Shown: positions 26,492 to 34,343 of the stretch, in pieces
Numbering within the stretch: position 1 is the first letter of the stretch
Layout: the number at the start of each line of letters is the position of its first letter
Assembly: GCA_963923035.1 (NCBI GenBank)
Contig: CAWUKT010000002.1
Span: 124,001-188,000 of the forward strand
Source of the DNA: CAWUKT01 sp963923035
GTDB taxonomy: Bacteria; Bacteroidota; Bacteroidia; J057; JADKCL01
Length of the DNA stretch: 64,000 nucleotides
Direction: 5' to 3'
The notes under the pieces: model-generated
Databases searched by the model: none
What the model was told of the DNA's origin: nothing
What the model saw: the letters and a program-made list of their open reading frames with translations, nothing else
Made by a program: the position numbers and the translations under genes

Positions 26492-26496
26492 GGAAA

Positions 26497-27030
26497 TTAT
26501 CTTTTGGAGCGGGCTTTGTAAGACCAGGAAAAGGAAAATTCAGCGATGACTTCTCCTTGTTTGTTGTAGGCTTGCACGGGGCACTTCACGACGACGGGCT
26601 CGCCCGTCGCAATCGTCTGGAGAATCGCGTCGCGAATCTCGGGACCGGATGCGCATTCGAAGCGCGTGATGCCGACCGCCTTGGAATAAAACTGGGCGTC
26701 CTGCTCTACCAAAATAAAGGCGACTGAATGTCCCCGCAATGCGCGGAGGTACTGGAGGGAGAGGGCCCCCGAGGTCATTTCCGCCGCCATGCCCATCACC
26801 GCCCAAAAGGTCGATCCAAAGGGGTTTTTGTTCAGATACTTATACGGTACCGTCACCGTGCAGGTATCGTTGTTGAGGTCTTTGATCTTCATCCCAATCA
26901 AAAAGCCCATCGGAAGCATTTTCAGCATCGCGAGCTTGAAGGTGAAGTTATTGGTAAACAGCTGCTGCTGCTTCTCGACCCGGTTCCAATCAAAGGTGGT
27001 ATCCGGGGATATTGTGGCCGTTGCTTCCAT
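26497..27030 (-). CDS. DUF4442/PaaI-like hotdog-fold protein, probable acyl-CoA thioesterase
   Basis: 177 residues from the ATG at 27030 (MEATATISPDTTFDW). A longer frame starting at 27102 would place the 22-bp palindrome inside the coding sequence and adds an unconserved leader, so I reject it. The sequence KYLNKNPFGSTFWAVMGMAAEMTSG is the hotdog helix region of DUF4442 proteins, and IKDLNNDTCTVTVPY precedes it. It probably hydrolyses or binds acyl-CoA. The pairing with fadH (five bases apart, same strand) fits fatty-acid breakdown. Exact activity is not shown. Confidence 0.82.
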   Translation of the reverse strand: MEATATISPDTTFDWNRVEKQQQLFTNNFTFKLAMLKMLPMGFLIGMKIKDLNNDTCTVTVPYKYLNKNPFGSTFWAVMGMAAEMTSGALSLQYLRALRGHSVAFILVEQDAQFYSKAVGITRFECASGPEIRDAILQTIATGEPVVVKCPVQAYNKQGEVIAEFSFSWSYKARSKR

Positions 27031-27048
27031 AAAACTTGATTTAGGCTG

Positions 27049-27074
27049 CAATTTTACTCTGCATGCAGAGTAAA
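27049..27074 (-). promoter_or_regulatory. Perfect 22-bp palindromic operator over the promoter of the hotdog-fadH operon
   Basis: TTTACTCTGCA (27053-27063) is followed directly by its exact reverse complement TGCAGAGTAAA (27064-27074). On the minus strand its downstream arm runs into TAAAATTG (27049-27056), a -7-like box also seen before pdhA, so a bound repressor would cover the promoter. The centre is 33 bases from the ATG at 27030. TetR-family regulators of fatty-acid genes bind sites of this kind; no regulator gene is adjacent. Confidence 0.7.
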
Positions 27075-27131
27075 TATAGCGAAAAAGAGGATGGGGAAGC
27101 AAACAAAATGATTGCCTGGGGCGGACAGGGG

Positions 27132-27464
27132 TTATTCGACCGGTTCCAGGGCCGAGACCGTCATGTCGATGGAATAGGTCACTTTTACCTGTGACTTGGA
27201 CTTGTAAGCATGGCTGAGGTCTCCCATGATTTGCTCGAATGCAGGGTGATCAAGCATGATTTTGTGGGAAGAAGGCAGCATGCCAAAAAATACTTCGATG
27301 AAGCCGTTTCGACTGTGAAACGCGCTGACCGTAGTGGTAATGGTGGTAGATCCAAGTGTCATTGGTGCCGAAGATGAATTTGGGGTTCGAGGTCTATTAC
27401 AGCTTGTTGACGCAATGGTTCCTACAAAAAGGAGAACAACCAGGGGAAGGAAAATGCGCGTCAT
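27132..27464 (-). CDS. Small lipoprotein, candidate immunity partner
   Basis: 110 residues. The signal peptide ends in a lipobox-like IASTSC with Cys22 as the likely lipid anchor. The mature part begins with a Pro/Ser/Thr-rich linker (NRPRTPNSSSAPM), then a short mixed domain (TITTTVSAFHSRNGFIEVFF ... VKVTYSIDMTVSAL). I recognise no family. It starts 19 bases after the deamidase-like gene on the same strand, with no terminator between. Small envelope proteins directly after a toxin gene are often immunity proteins, and that is the reason for the suggestion; there is no sequence proof. Confidence 0.6.
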   Translation of the reverse strand: MTRIFLPLVVLLFVGTIASTSCNRPRTPNSSSAPMTLGSTTITTTVSAFHSRNGFIEVFFGMLPSSHKIMLDHPAFEQIMGDLSHAYKSKSQVKVTYSIDMTVSALEPVE

Positions 27465-27483
27465 GTGTGAAAGTATCGATTTC

Positions 27484-28467
27484 TTAGGGATTCATAAAAT
27501 CACGTAAACGATTGAAATCCTCCTCGGAAACAGCATCCTTGAAGTCCCCATTGATTTCGGAGAGGAAATAGGTCCAGACTTGTGGCCTTAACTCTGCCGG
27601 GAAGCGTCCTCCGGCCTGGATCACCGCCTCCACTCCCGGAGCCTCCGCCCGGGCCTGCTGACGAACTGCCGCAATAAACTCCGTAATGACGGTTTGGTCG
27701 GCGTACTGGGTCAAAGTATCCCGGACAGAATCCATATTGGCGTCGGCACTTTGCGGCGTGGCGTTGAAATCAGCCGGCCAGAAGTGTTCCTGCGGAGAGA
27801 AATAATAATAATTATCTCCATTGACGAAGGGGTTTCCTCCGTTGTTATTGGCCAACTCCTGTACCTCATCCACAGTCCGCTCGGAGAATTCGTCCGGACT
27901 CATCAACCCAATCCACTCAGAGACGGTCAAAGGACGGCTGCTCACAGATGGGTCCATCACCATTCGCGTTACCCCGCCTTCTTCACCAATAACATTTACC
28001 ACCGGAGCAACGTGGTACCGCCAGGTAATAGAAGGAACATTCGGCGTCGGCGAGTAGTCAGAAGCCACAGTCAATCCTCCCGAACCGTCCTGCCGCTGGG
28101 ACATCACAAAAATCTTTTCCGAGGTAATGCCCATGCCTTCCATAGCTTGAGCCATGAGGTGGGCTCGTGCATAACAACCATCCGGTGGGAAGTGGTAGGG
28201 GACTTGCTGCTGCTCACCCCGGGAATTCTCGAATGTCAGGGATTGAAGGGCCTGGAAAACTTCATTGGCCCGCTCCATGGTAATTCCAGGAGGCGCTTGC
28301 TCCTGCTGCTGTTCTTGCTCGTGGTCCTTGTCACCATTCTTGTTCTGACGCTGGACCGGCGTATCATCTGCGAACAGTTGCTTGGGAGGGACAGCAGAGA
28401 GGCTGCCCCCGGCATTTTCCAATTGGCCTTCTTTAGATGCCTGGATGGGATCTTGTTGCTTTTCCAT
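27484..28467 (-). CDS. Predicted protein-glutaminase-like deamidase with disordered cargo-type leader
   Basis: 327 residues, no signal peptide. The first 60 residues are polar and disordered, with VPPKQLFADDTPVQRQN. This resembles the (F)QLxADxxPVQRQ stretch I associate with DUF4157 and other extracellular contractile injection system cargo proteins of Bacteroidota. A Gln/Glu-rich linker follows. The globular part holds a Cys-His-Asp set as in protein-glutaminase: PDGCYARAHLM (Cys98), WRYHVAPVV (His152) and VMDPSV (Asp172). Enzymes of this fold remove the amide from protein glutamines. A related transglutaminase or cysteine-protease activity is possible. It has a strong upstream terminator insulating it, and a small lipoprotein gene follows 19 bases downstream. 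Delivery to other cells is inference. Confidence 0.72.
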   Translation of the reverse strand: MEKQQDPIQASKEGQLENAGGSLSAVPPKQLFADDTPVQRQNKNGDKDHEQEQQQEQAPPGITMERANEVFQALQSLTFENSRGEQQQVPYHFPPDGCYARAHLMAQAMEGMGITSEKIFVMSQRQDGSGGLTVASDYSPTPNVPSITWRYHVAPVVNVIGEEGGVTRMVMDPSVSSRPLTVSEWIGLMSPDEFSERTVDEVQELANNNGGNPFVNGDNYYYFSPQEHFWPADFNATPQSADANMDSVRDTLTQYADQTVITEFIAAVRQQARAEAPGVEAVIQAGGRFPAELRPQVWTYFLSEINGDFKDAVSEEDFNRLRDFMNP

Positions 28468-28556
28468 AGGGTTGCTTTTTGACGAATCGAGGTTACCAAT
28501 TTACGAAAAGAGACATTTTGATACAATGTGCATCAATGGGTTAACCACAAAAAAAA

Positions 28557-28582
28557 CAGCCACCCCCGTCGGAGTGGCCGTC
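28557..28582 (-). terminator. Terminator of the small outer-membrane protein gene
   Basis: On the minus strand GCCACTCC pairs with GGGGTGGC (one G-U pair), loop GACG, followed by TGTTTTTTTTG. It separates the gene at 28611 from the deamidase gene downstream. Confidence 0.8.
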
Positions 28583-28610
28583 ATTCGATGGTAGGAAAAT
28601 CACGTAATCT

Positions 28611-29129
28611 TTAGAAGGCGACCTTTAGACCCACACCGGGGTCAAGGCTGCGGAGTGAGCCGCCGAAATTGGTCCACTCGATCATCGGTTTGACATCCGC
28701 ACTGATGACCACGGGTAGAATCGGCAGTTTCAATTCGATTCCCACAATTCCATCCAGGCCCCAACCGCGGGTACCAGGAGGAGAAATCGCCTCAAATGTT
28801 CCGTTGATGGGATCGGTAAAGACCCCGTCCATATAATTCATGCGGTAATGGGCCCCTGCGCCGGCATAGACTTGCAGGCGGCGGATTCCAAATACGCTGT
28901 GGTGACTCTCAATCAAGCCCGTAATGCTCTGGCCAAAAGGGTAGAACCCGTAGATTCCTTCGAGCGCCAATCCCTCGATCGGGACCAACTTCACTGCAAT
29001 TCCGTTGGTGGCCGATCCGGCGCGCCATCCGGCTGCAATGGTATATTTCTGGGCGTGTACTGTTTCAGAGAGGAAAAGGAAAGCGCCGAGGAGCAAAGGG
29101 AGAAGGAGCAATTTTGTTTTCCGCTTCAT
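28611..29129 (-). CDS. Small outer-membrane beta-barrel-like protein
   Basis: 172 residues with a signal peptide (MKRKTKLLLLPLLLGAFLFLSETVHAQ). The mature part alternates hydrophobic and polar residues with many Gly and aromatic positions (YTIAAGWRAGSA, LEGIYGFYPFG, LQVYAGAGAHYRMNY), and it ends PGVGLKVAF with a terminal Phe, as expected for an outer-membrane barrel of about eight strands. No named family. It is a single gene with its own promoter boxes upstream and a strong terminator downstream, so it is probably independent of the deamidase gene that follows it. Confidence 0.75.
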   Translation of the reverse strand: MKRKTKLLLLPLLLGAFLFLSETVHAQKYTIAAGWRAGSATNGIAVKLVPIEGLALEGIYGFYPFGQSITGLIESHHSVFGIRRLQVYAGAGAHYRMNYMDGVFTDPINGTFEAISPPGTRGWGLDGIVGIELKLPILPVVISADVKPMIEWTNFGGSLRSLDPGVGLKVAF

Positions 29130-29169
29130 AACCGTCCGATCGTTTAAGGTTTAAGAGTAATTGGGGTTT

Positions 29170-29199
29170 CAAAAATTACAGTTCAAACAACATGCCAAA
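29170..29199 (-). promoter_or_regulatory. Promoter of the small outer-membrane protein gene
   Basis: On the minus strand TTTG (29196-29199), an 18-base spacer, then AATTTTTG (29170-29177). This is the Bacteroidota pattern with one mismatch in the -7 box. It predicts a leader of about 36 bases. Confidence 0.45.
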
Positions 29200-29323
29200 A
29201 ATTCAAATTGGCAGTGGGGGCGTTTCGGACGGTCATCGGGGGAAAGACCAAAAATTCTCAGAAGGCGGTTTTCTTTCAAGCCAATGCCTGTGAGGGTATT
29301 GTACGGAAGTGAGCAAAAAGGTT

Positions 29324-30328
29324 TCAGGTGGATTGACGGCCCAACCATGCAAAGGCGAGAAAAGAAATGCCTCCCACAAGTAAATAAAATAGGGTTTGGA
29401 CGGCGTGGTTCAGGGTGGCCAGGGCCAATCCCTGGGCTTCGGTCAGGCCAAACAGGAGCAGGGACCGGCTCACGAGCCAGTGATACGGGCCCATAGAACC
29501 CGCTGGAGCGGGAATTGTCCGGGCAATGCTCCCCACCGCAAACGCCACCAGGCCCATTTCCAAGCCCCAGCCTTCCACCAGCCCCAAAGCGTGCAACATC
29601 AGCCAGGGAGCCGAAAAATAGCTGACCCAAATCAGCACCGTATAGGCCAAAAAGCGCCCTTTTCCCGGCATTTTCACCAAGCTCAACAGCCCCAAGCGCA
29701 GTTCCCGCAGCTGATTCTGGAGCCATACCAGGGCCCGTTGTTGGGTTTGGAGACGGAGAAATAAAAGTACCGCCACTGCGCTCAGCACCAGAAAAATCAG
29801 GCCCGCCGCCAGGAGCCAACGGCCAGTGACCAATTTTTCGGACAGGGGCTGGACAATATCCTGTTCAAAAAAGATTCGGAGTTGGCCCTGGGTCGAAAAG
29901 AAGGTCAGGACCAGGACGATCAGCAAGGTCAACAAATCGATGACGCGTTCGAGGACCACGGTGCCGCCCGAGGTCGCCACCGGAACCGCCGAGAGGCGGT
30001 TCAATGAGGCGCAACGCGTCACCTCTCCCAATCGGGGAACGCCCAAATTCACCAGGTAGCCATTCATCATCGCCCAAAAGGCCGCTGCCGTCGTCGTCTG
30101 TTGTCCCGCTCCCTCCACCAACTGCCGCCACCGCATGGCCCGCACCCAGTGCCCGCCCAGCGTCAACCCCAGCGACAACAACACGAATCCCCAGTGCGTC
30201 TCCGCCAGGGCCGCCCGTATCGCTCCCAAATCCTGGCCAGCAAAAACGTATACCGTAATTCCCAGACCCAGGCCTAGAAAAATAAAGTAAATAATGCCCT
30301 GACGCTTTGTTCGAAACATGCCAAACAT
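29324..30328 (-). CDS. Flippase-like / lysylphosphatidylglycerol synthase TM-region family protein
   Basis: 334 residues from the ATG at 30328; a TTG seven codons upstream is less likely and an ATG at 30319 is possible. It is an integral inner-membrane protein with about eight helices. Family marks are VRAMRWRQLVEG after the second helix, GYLVNLGVPRLGEVTRC (the conserved N-x2-P-x-R-x-G-E-x-R region) and IPAPAGSMGPYHWLV near the C-terminus. Members include the flippase part of MprF and the AglD family; the lipid moved here is unknown. The gene is a single unit, divergent from the sigma-TPR gene. Confidence 0.88.
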   Translation of the reverse strand: MFGMFRTKRQGIIYFIFLGLGLGITVYVFAGQDLGAIRAALAETHWGFVLLSLGLTLGGHWVRAMRWRQLVEGAGQQTTTAAAFWAMMNGYLVNLGVPRLGEVTRCASLNRLSAVPVATSGGTVVLERVIDLLTLLIVLVLTFFSTQGQLRIFFEQDIVQPLSEKLVTGRWLLAAGLIFLVLSAVAVLLFLRLQTQQRALVWLQNQLRELRLGLLSLVKMPGKGRFLAYTVLIWVSYFSAPWLMLHALGLVEGWGLEMGLVAFAVGSIARTIPAPAGSMGPYHWLVSRSLLLFGLTEAQGLALATLNHAVQTLFYLLVGGISFLAFAWLGRQST

Positions 30329-30451
30329 TCGACGAATTGCCCGCCACAAACGATAAGAAGTAGATTCTTTTTATTATTTGTAGCGATTTTCAATAATTTT
30401 AAGTCCCGATGGGTCTCCAATATACACATTGGTGATCCTGGAAAAACCTCA

Positions 30452-32074
30452 ATGCAAAAGATGGTGGCCGCTTCTTCCAATGGTAATTTCGCTGAAGACT
30501 CCCATGCCGAATTTTGGCGGGTCTGGAACGACAATTTGCCGTTTCTGGAAGGGGTGAGCATGCGGATGATGAAGGGAAATGCAAGTGAAGCCCATGACCT
30601 CCTGCAAGAAGGCCTCTTCAAAGCCCTCGACGCCCACCGCAAATCTTCCATTTCCACGAAAAGTAATCCCCGCGCCTACCTCGTCAAAGTTTTGTCCTCC
30701 TGTCGGGCCGAACTGTACCGGTCCCTGAAACGCAGTCCCATTGTTACGCTGGCTCCCGATGTCCTCGCCAATTTTCAGGGCAAGGCCACCGATCCCAATC
30801 CGGAACAACAATTGGGTCAGGAAGAAGTGCAGGACCGGATTCGGGAAGCCATCGAAACGCTGCCCGAAAAAATGCGCTTTGTGGCGGAAATGCGGATTTA
30901 TGACGGACTCCGCCACCAGGACATCGCCCAATTGCTGGGCATCTCGGCCGCCAATTCCCGCAAACGTTGGTCAGGCGCCCGCAGCCGGCTCCTCGAGTTT
31001 TTGACCCAGGAACAGACTCCGCGTGCTCCCCGGCTTCCCGATGCACCTGCCGCCGGGCCCAGGGACCACCGCCACGCCGATGACCAATTGCGCTTGCCCC
31101 GCTTTGAAGCGGGTCCGCCCCGTCGCCACGCTTCACTCGTGACCGTTTCCCTGCCGAACGAGCGCCAAACCGAACAGGTCATCTTTCGCTCCCATCGGCC
31201 AACCCGTCTCGCCCAACAGATCGAAGCCACCCGCAATTACATCGCCCGGCATCCGGGCGGCTGGAAAAAACGCCGGGAACTGGCCTACCTGCTGGAGGCC
31301 ACCGGTGATTGGCGGGGAGCCATCGAACAGTCGAAAGCCGCCCTGGAACGCCATCCAGCCAGTCTGGACCTCTTCGAGGCCCTCGCCCGCTGGCAATTTG
31401 TTCACGGCCAAACCGAAAATGCCCAACGCACCTTGCAAAGGGCCCTTGACCAAACGCAGGACCTCGGCTGGCAACACCATTTCCAGGCCCGGCTGTTGTT
31501 CTCCCAAGATCGCATTCCGAACGCCCTTCATTTTGCGGACCTCGCCCACCGGTTCATGCCGGGAGAACCGCGCCACCGCTGCCTCCTGGCCGAATTGTAC
31601 CTGGTCAATGGGGACGCAGGGCTCGCACTGGACCTCCTCTGGGGCCAGCACCGACTTTGCCCCGCGGACCGCGGGGAGGCCCATTGGCTGCTCATCGCGC
31701 TGAATACCCTCCACGAAGATCCGTCGGAACTGTTGCCGTCGCTGGAAAGCCGTTTTCCCGACGACGCCCTGATCCTGTTCCAACGCTTTCTACTTAGCCT
31801 GAAACAATCTCCATTGCCTGATCTTCGTCCGCTGCTCCGAAAGCTGCGGAACCTCGCGCCGCATTCAACGGTCTATTACCGGGCCCGCCTGCACTGGCTC
31901 ATCCGGCAGGACCAACCCACCAAAGCCAAGCGCGAATTGGAACATCTGCGGGAGAATTATCCCAACCACCGTGAAATGCTCCAGCTGGTGGAATGGGGCA
32001 ATCAGCAATTGGGAAACCACAGTGAATCCCCTGTGGTCCAACCTCCATCTGCACTCGAATTCCCTTCCTTATAA
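30452..32074 (+). CDS. ECF-like sigma factor fused to a TPR domain
   Basis: 540 residues. The N-terminal third is a sigma-70 protein: region 2 (about 15-90, with EAHDLLQEGLFKALDAHRK and NPRAYLVKVLSSCRAEL) and region 4 (about 125-182, LPEKMRFVAEMRIYDGLRHQDIAQLLGIS). A Pro/Ala/Arg-rich linker (about 183-265) leads to several tetratricopeptide-like helical repeats (about 270-520, for example RELAYLLEATGDWRGAIEQSKAAL and CLLAELYLVNGDAGLALDLL). The frame is continuous, so this is one protein. A second ATG three codons in is an alternative start. No anti-sigma gene is adjacent, so the TPR part may sense a partner and control the sigma part. That is inference. Confidence 0.85.
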   Translation: MQKMVAASSNGNFAEDSHAEFWRVWNDNLPFLEGVSMRMMKGNASEAHDLLQEGLFKALDAHRKSSISTKSNPRAYLVKVLSSCRAELYRSLKRSPIVTLAPDVLANFQGKATDPNPEQQLGQEEVQDRIREAIETLPEKMRFVAEMRIYDGLRHQDIAQLLGISAANSRKRWSGARSRLLEFLTQEQTPRAPRLPDAPAAGPRDHRHADDQLRLPRFEAGPPRRHASLVTVSLPNERQTEQVIFRSHRPTRLAQQIEATRNYIARHPGGWKKRRELAYLLEATGDWRGAIEQSKAALERHPASLDLFEALARWQFVHGQTENAQRTLQRALDQTQDLGWQHHFQARLLFSQDRIPNALHFADLAHRFMPGEPRHRCLLAELYLVNGDAGLALDLLWGQHRLCPADRGEAHWLLIALNTLHEDPSELLPSLESRFPDDALILFQRFLLSLKQSPLPDLRPLLRKLRNLAPHSTVYYRARLHWLIRQDQPTKAKRELEHLRENYPNHREMLQLVEWGNQQLGNHSESPVVQPPSALEFPSL

Positions 32075-32079
32075 TAGCA

Positions 32080-32108
32080 GCAAACGGCCCCCGTGGGAAG
32101 CCGCTTGC
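32080..32108. terminator. Hairpin between convergent genes
   Basis: GCAAACGGC pairs with GCCGCTTGC with one mismatch, loop of 11 bases. There is no strong T-run on either side. It may end the sigma-TPR transcript or the T9SS gene on the other strand. Confidence 0.4.
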
Positions 32109-32129
32109 CAATTGAATTGAAACAGAACA

Positions 32130-33374
32130 CTACTGGCGGATGATCCTACGGGTATGGCGGGTGCCACCTCCGGTGCAATACAGGACATATACGCCAGCTT
32201 GTAGGTGATCCAGGTCAAGGGGGAGCTCCTGCGACCCGGGTTTGGCTTCCAAGGATCGGGTGTAGACTTCCCGACCCGTTTGATCATAAATCGAGAGGTC
32301 CAGGTGCGTCAGATTACGGTTGTTGATCTTGAGGGCGGCATCGGAAGTAGAAGGGTTCGGGAAAATGCCTTCGATTTGGAATGCTTCGCCCTTGTTCCAG
32401 GCCTTGAGGTGGAGGATTTCGGAAAAAGATTCCCGGCCGTTCTGGTTGGTTTGGACTAGTCGGTAGAACTGGTCCTGGCCCATGTCGATCCGGTCCCGGT
32501 AGCGCCCCGTGGCTACGGTGGGAAGATCTGCAATCACTTCGAATTGCTCGCCGTTGGCCGAACGCTCCAATCTCAGCGCCGCGATATCAGTGCTTTCGGC
32601 CAGGCTCCACTCCAATTCGTTCCCCAATTCTCCGACTTCACCGGCCAGCAGCATCTCGTCGCCATCGAGCACACTGCCCAGATCGTAGAAGATGGTCCCG
32701 TTGAAGTTCCGGACATTGAAGGTGAGTCCGAAGGGATAGCTCTTCCCAACCCCTTCGAAGACGGTGATGTTGGCGTCGGCGGCGAGGAAGTTGCCGACGG
32801 CGGTGCCATCGGTATAGGACGTACCGGCTCCGAACGTATTGGTGATATAGAAGGAGTAGGTCTGCCCGGCGGGAATCGTGATGTTGATGGGAATATTGAG
32901 GGCGGTGGGCACATTGGTCCCGGCCGAGGTCACTCCGGTTTCTCCTCCGAGGAAGGTCCATGCGGCGGCGTTGTTCTCGAAGCCGACGTGGGTGCCAGCC
33001 CGGTAATAAATCTCGTAGTCGGCGGTCGTGCCGGCGTAGAGATTGGATTCGAAGCAGCGAATGGTGACGGCATTCGCGGCAAAGACATCGAACATGCAGC
33101 CCCGCTGGCCATTGTTCGAGTTGTAGGGCGTGTTCATGATGAAGCCAGCCGGGCAAGCATTCGTCCGGAGACCGTGGGTTGCGGGAGCGGAATCCGATCC
33201 GTTGGCTACGATTTCGCGACCGGGCTGATCGAATTCAGGGGGCACATCGCCGGAAAAGAATTCGAAGCGGTCATCGCGGGTCATTTCGGCGGGGGACTGG
33301 GCGTGGAGGTTGGAAAAAACGCTTCCCAGGACGAGCAGCAAGGAAAAAATGCTGGTTTGGTAAAAGGATTTCAT
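32130..33374 (-). CDS. Secreted protein with T9SS type A sorting domain
   Basis: 414 residues from the ATG at 33374, which begins a signal peptide (MKSFYQTSIFSLLLVLGSVF) with likely cleavage after HAQ. The frame stays open a further 24 codons upstream, but that leader lacks signal features. Residues about 65-245 form a beta-rich domain (NACPAGFIMNTPYNSNNGQR ... ITIPAGQTYSFYITNT) that I have no name for. A middle domain around 255-330 looks fibronectin-like (LEWSLAESTDIAALRLERS). The last 80 residues (IFPNPSTSDAALKI ... AGVYVLYC ... TRRIIRQ) are the sorting domain. Likely a cell-surface protein; the ligand is unknown. Confidence 0.85.
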   Translation of the reverse strand: MKSFYQTSIFSLLLVLGSVFSNLHAQSPAEMTRDDRFEFFSGDVPPEFDQPGREIVANGSDSAPATHGLRTNACPAGFIMNTPYNSNNGQRGCMFDVFAANAVTIRCFESNLYAGTTADYEIYYRAGTHVGFENNAAAWTFLGGETGVTSAGTNVPTALNIPINITIPAGQTYSFYITNTFGAGTSYTDGTAVGNFLAADANITVFEGVGKSYPFGLTFNVRNFNGTIFYDLGSVLDGDEMLLAGEVGELGNELEWSLAESTDIAALRLERSANGEQFEVIADLPTVATGRYRDRIDMGQDQFYRLVQTNQNGRESFSEILHLKAWNKGEAFQIEGIFPNPSTSDAALKINNRNLTHLDLSIYDQTGREVYTRSLEAKPGSQELPLDLDHLQAGVYVLYCTGGGTRHTRRIIRQ

Positions 33375-33611
33375 GACGAATAGTTTGGTTTCTGTGTTCA
33401 ATTCATCCTTTGATACCAGAGGGGCAGGCATTGTTACCCCGGGCAAAGAAAAAATTGAAAATATTTTTTAGATGGTTGGTTGATCGAATCGAATGGGACT
33501 TCCTGGCTTAAAATAATCACGACGTGTGTAAACAAAAAATTACCCGAGGGACCAACAAAACACTACTGTTTGACCTGGGGTCTTCTGAATGGATGAAAAA
33601 ATGTCTGGATT
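33375..33611. other. Intergenic region without a gene
   Basis: Together with the repeat that follows, this makes about 330 bases without coding. It carries an AT-rich stretch near 33445-33475, which could hold the promoter of the T9SS gene at 33374, but I find no clean TTTG/TAnnTTTG pair. Confidence 0.4.
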
Positions 33612-33702
33612 TGCGGTAGGTGTCGGAGGCGATTGTGGGAGCTCCCGCGTGAGCGGAGCGACTGCCGGAGGGACCGCCCGGCCGGGGAGGCCGGGACCGC
33701 CC
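33612..33702 (+). repeat. Structured dispersed repeat, copy A
   Basis: Starts TGCGGTAGGTGTCGGAGGC, then GAGCTC, hairpin 1 (CCGC-GTGA-GCGG), AGCGA, GCCGGAGGGACCG, and hairpin 2 (CCCGGCC-GGGGA-GGCCGGG). Copy B at 61121-61213 has the same order with changed but complementary hairpin arms. It lies directly after the stop codon of the deacetylase gene on the minus strand. Confidence 0.7.
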
Positions 33703-33707
33703 TTGTC

Positions 33708-34343
33708 CTATTGTTCTGGCAACGCCCGAAACTGAAATCCCTTTGCCTGGAAATGCGCCAATATCTGCGGCAGCGCACCCAATACGCGGTCGGCGGCCTT
33801 CTGGCTGTCGTGCAACACGACGATCGAGCCGGGACGGGCCTTGGAAATCACATTCTGGCTCACCGCCTCGGGACTCAAATCCGCCCGCCAATCGTAGGCG
33901 AGCGTGTCCCACATCACAATGTCGTATTGCTTGCGGAGGGCGCGGGCGGTCTTGCCGGGCAGGCGGCCATACGGAGGCCGAAACAGCTGCGGCGCCTCGC
34001 CCAGGATCGTCGTCAACTGGTCCTGGCACTGGCTGACATTCGCCCAATAGGTCGCAAAAGGCGTCTTGAAGCCGTTCAAATGGGTATGGGTATGGTTGCC
34101 GATCCGGTGGCCGCGCGCTTGTACTTCCCGTAACAGGTCGGGATTGCGGCGGGCCTGGTCGCCCACGCTGAAAAAGGTCGCCTGCGCCTGGTATTGATCG
34201 AGGGCATCCAAAATCTGATCGGTGACACCCGGCGTGGGGCCGTCGTCAAAGGTCAAGTAAAGCACCGGCTCGGAGCGGTCCTCGTGCCAGCGTCGGCGGG
34301 GCCAACACCACTGGGCGAGGGCGGGCATCCGAACGAGCTTCAT
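33708..34343 (-). CDS. Polysaccharide deacetylase (NodB-like)
   Basis: 211 residues of the CE4 NodB fold. The ATG at 34343 overlaps the TGA of the MaoC gene (ATGA), so translation is coupled; a longer frame from 34424 overlaps MaoC further and is rejected. The catalytic pair is in LYLTFDDGPTPG (Asp33 as base, Asp34 as metal ligand), the two metal His are in GNHTHTH (His84, His88), and RPPYGRLPG and DTLAYDWRADL follow. The last motif with the His is IVVLHDSQKA. It probably removes N-acetyl groups from peptidoglycan or an exopolysaccharide. I see no clear signal peptide: the N-terminus (MKLVRMPALAQWCWPRRRW) is short and weakly hydrophobic. Confidence 0.9.
   Translation of the reverse strand: MKLVRMPALAQWCWPRRRWHEDRSEPVLYLTFDDGPTPGVTDQILDALDQYQAQATFFSVGDQARRNPDLLREVQARGHRIGNHTHTHLNGFKTPFATYWANVSQCQDQLTTILGEAPQLFRPPYGRLPGKTARALRKQYDIVMWDTLAYDWRADLSPEAVSQNVISKARPGSIVVLHDSQKAADRVLGALPQILAHFQAKGFQFRALPEQ

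Noticed and set aside
24485..26521. Open frame antisense to fadH (678 codons)
   Set aside because: fadH carries complete FMN, iron-sulfur, FAD and NADPH motifs; the antisense frame has none.
33600..33720. Repeat copy A as a CRISPR or tRNA fragment
   Set aside because: There is a single unit with no regularly spaced repeats, no tRNA arms and no CCA end; it matches instead two other dispersed copies.
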